Source: Baffinella frigidus
Lineage: Eukaryota; Cryptophyceae; Cryptomonadales; Baffinellaceae
Reading direction: 5' to 3'
Assembly (NCBI GenBank): GCA_026770585.1
Contig: MU646340.1
Span: 856,075-888,405, forward strand
DNA length: 32,331 nt
Under the pieces are notes generated by a model that saw nothing but the letters and a program-made list of their open reading frames with translations, had not been told where the DNA came from and did not search any database. Both the position numbers and the translations under genes were made by a program. Numbering within the stretch: the first letter of the stretch is position 1; every line of letters begins with the position of its first letter. This document shows positions 30,768-32,331 of this stretch, one piece after another.

Positions 30768-32331
30768 GTCTCTCTCTATCGCTCTCCCTGTCCTGTCCGC
30801 CAAGTGTGTGCAATATTCTAGCTCTGCCTGAGTTAATCTGGTCTCCTCAGAAGGAGGAGGCCGGAAGTTGATTCTCCTGTTGTGTGGTACACATCCGTCA
30901 ACGTTTGGGTTGATAACCATCATGCAACCCGACTGAGGCATAGGTAGATATTCTGTGTTTCAGGTTGGTGGCATGTGCACCCTTGCAGATCGCACCCTTG
31001 CCACGCGGCCCCAACTCACCTCCACCGAGCCTCAGAGCGTGGGTCCGTGCAGCATGCCGTGAAGTCTAGTTCGAGTCCGCATGACCTATCCGCGAGGCAA
31101 GGGAGGGTGTCAAATTACTCAACACTCATCGGAGAGCCTTTGGGTCCTACGCGCCCCATGCCCCACCCTAGCCAACGCCGCGCTCCAAACAGCCACGAAC
31201 CCCGAAACCTGAAAGCAGCATCCTGACCGACACGCCGCACACCTCCCTAGCATACCTCCCAGCCTCTCCCCCGAATGCGCATGCGCCTAGCCAAGTTGCG
31301 GGACTGAGAGAACGCCTCTCCGCACCCCTCCCAGGCACGCTGAAACGCGGAGACCCGAAGCTGCTGGGCAAGTCGCTGTACGCGGTGGGCTCGATGGTGC
31401 GGGGGTGCGGGCGGTGTGTCGACGCGTTCGGCACCCAGGGCGCCCAGACTCTCGCGCGCCTCCTCTCCCTGGTGCCCTCGCCCCCCCTGCCTCCCACACT
31501 CCTCCTCCTCCGCTCCTCAGAGAGAGAAGGAGAGAGCGCAGGAGAGAGAACGAGAGAGAAAGCGAGAGTGCTTCTTTCCCATTACGGAGAGTGAGTTACT
31601 TTACACAGACAGAGTTGCTTTACAGAGAGAAAGAACAGCACCTTCTCACCTTCACGGGGGAGTTCCCGCTGCCAGACAGGCGCATCGGGAAACTCATCGA
31701 TTGCAGGGGTAACTAGAAAGTTGTATTGGAGTGGAGTGTGTGAGCCCCTAGGGCGCTCGATGCTGGACCCTGGCTCCTCTCGATGAACGTGAAAGCTCTC
31801 GTCCGCGAAACCGTCCAGTCGAAAACACGCGAAGCCTCTGCAGGGTCCCCTAGGGGGGGGTAGTACGCGTCGGCCTGAACCCCAGACACCAAGGGCCGCA
31901 AGTGCCCCTCCGACTACGCCCCACCACTTACTCCTTGGGTCTCCCGCGTCTCGGCGCAAACTTTCTTTGGTCCCGCTCGCGGCGTGCGCACGGGGGACAG
32001 GCGCAGTTCTGTTGTAGCAGCCCGAGGGTCCAACCTCGTCCAACCGTACGCACACCGCCCTGCAATAGCGGTGTGGTGCTCGCAAGACGCTCAAGACGAC
32101 GCGCGCGTGCAGGTGGCAAAGGGGGGTCCCGAGTGGCTGGCCGTGCAACGCAAGACCGTCGCGCTCGTGGGGGACCTTCTTCGCGAGGATGGGGCGGAAG
32201 GCAGCACGGTTGTCCGCCAGATTGCTCACTCCTTCGCCGCCCCCGCGGGCGCCGGTCTGCCCTCTCTCCCTCTCCCCCTCTCTCCCTCTCTCCCTCTCTC
32301 CCTCTCTCCCTCTCTCCCTCTCTCCCTCTCT
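29281..32331 (+). CDS. Hsp70 nucleotide exchange factor, Fes1/HspBP1/SIL1 family (3' end outside window)
   Basis: Exons in phase are 29281-29507, 29674-29860, 30077-30169, 30605-30731, 31335-31471 and 32113 to about 32254, giving at least 304 residues; the stop lies beyond the window. A hydrophobic N-terminus (MALFLALVVVARAQ) looks like a signal peptide, suggesting an ER-lumenal SIL1-like protein acting on BiP. The Fes1 N-terminal motif TKLLQWSVDN is followed by armadillo-type helices: VEALEELENQVTDIDNANDL, GLKPVMQLLDHKDPK, VRTAALWVLGSATQSNIKMQ and LLGKSLYAVGSMVRG. Then comes VAKGGPEWLAVQRKTVALVG and DLL. In the family these wrap the Hsp70 nucleotide-binding domain and release ADP. Introns 3 and 4 each hold one MITE. 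The cytosolic Fes1/HspBP1 alternative stands if the N-terminal segment is not cleaved. The last donor (GTCTGC at 32255) is tentative because low-complexity repeat follows. Confidence 0.85.
30230..30333. mobile_element. Intronic MITE, shortened copy in Fes1/SIL1-like intron 3
   Basis: It starts CTAGCTCTGCATGCTCGG and ends ACACAGCTAG, with the family core ACAAATCCGTCAACTTTGG. It is flanked by a perfect 5-bp target duplication AACTC (30225-30229, 30334-30338). At 104 bp it is shorter than the other copies. Confidence 0.8.
30732..30780 (+). repeat. (TC)n tract forming the start of Fes1/SIL1-like intron 4
   Basis: The intron begins GTCTCTCTCTC, so the donor GT is effectively part of the microsatellite (about 16 perfect units, then degenerate). 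Confidence 0.85.
30818..30947. mobile_element. Intronic MITE, copy in Fes1/SIL1-like intron 4
   Basis: It begins CTAGCTCTGCCTGAG and ends GACTGAGGCATAGGTAG, with the core ACATCCGTCAACGTTTGGGT. A perfect 5-bp target duplication ATATT flanks it (30813-30817, 30948-30952). This is the clearest of the six copies. Confidence 0.88.
31763..31890. repeat. Dispersed repeat R, copy 2 (Fes1/SIL1-like intron 5)
   Basis: CTGGACCCTGGCTCCTCTCG, then ATGAACGTGAAAGC, CCAGTCGAAAA, TGCAGGG and CGGCCTGAACCCCAG, aligns in order with 29006-29130. It carries a GGGGGGGG insertion near 31853. The rest of the 641-bp intron shows no recognised structure. Confidence 0.75.
32261..32331 (+). repeat. 8-bp (TCTCCCTC)n microsatellite running off the window end
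   Basis: Perfect TCTCCCTC octamers run from about 32281 to the last base, preceded by degenerate units from 32261. It probably belongs to the intron after exon 6 of the Fes1/SIL1-like gene. Confidence 0.85.

Noticed and set aside
31582-32229. Reverse open frame of about 215 codons near the window end
   Set aside because: It is antisense to the Fes1/SIL1-like exon 6 and its preceding intron, and it includes the dispersed repeat.

Overview
The window is nuclear DNA from a eukaryote, most likely a microalga with a red-type complex plastid (cryptophyte, haptophyte or heterokont; I cannot decide which). The reasons are intron-rich GC-rich genes, a 7-bp telomere-like repeat of the TTTAGGG type spread through introns and spacers, and a large pentatricopeptide-repeat (PPR) protein. 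That protein's N-terminus looks like a signal peptide cleaved just before a Phe (...PACA/FTPGTF), as in plastid preproteins of those groups. Gene models below were built by hand, joining exons at GT...AG borders with matching reading phase.

Layout. 1-2960 is a gene-poor region of degenerate CCCTAAA-type repeat, a 21-bp minisatellite and a foldback element. 2962-4920 (-) is a two-exon gene with internal protein repeats and an NTF2-like C-terminal domain. 5174-9494 (+) is a Bub2/Cdc16-like TBC protein whose second intron (2,699 bp) is almost pure telomere-like repeat. 9942-19618 (-) is an 18-exon, 942-residue PPR protein with about 18 motifs. 20558-23438 (+) is a palmitoyl-protein-thioesterase-like secreted protein without a recognisable catalytic serine. 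23971-29004 (-) is a secreted histidine acid phosphatase in six exons. 29281 to beyond the end (+) is an Hsp70 nucleotide exchange factor of the Fes1/HspBP1/SIL1 family with a signal peptide. The six genes alternate strictly in strand, giving three divergent promoter regions (253, 939 and 276 bp) and two convergent 3' regions.

There is no operon logic. Three of the six products (thioesterase-like, phosphatase, Fes1/SIL1-like) look secretory or endomembrane, and one is probably plastid-targeted. The most unusual content lies between the exons. Introns are built from telomere-like repeat running up to the splice sites, with the C-rich strand almost always in the sense orientation. A small inverted-repeat transposon occurs six times, always inside introns, three times with perfect 5-bp target duplications. 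A palindromic foldback family may supply a 5' splice site. Splice donors mostly lack the usual GTRAGT consensus. I saw no rRNA, tRNA, CRISPR array or autonomous transposase.
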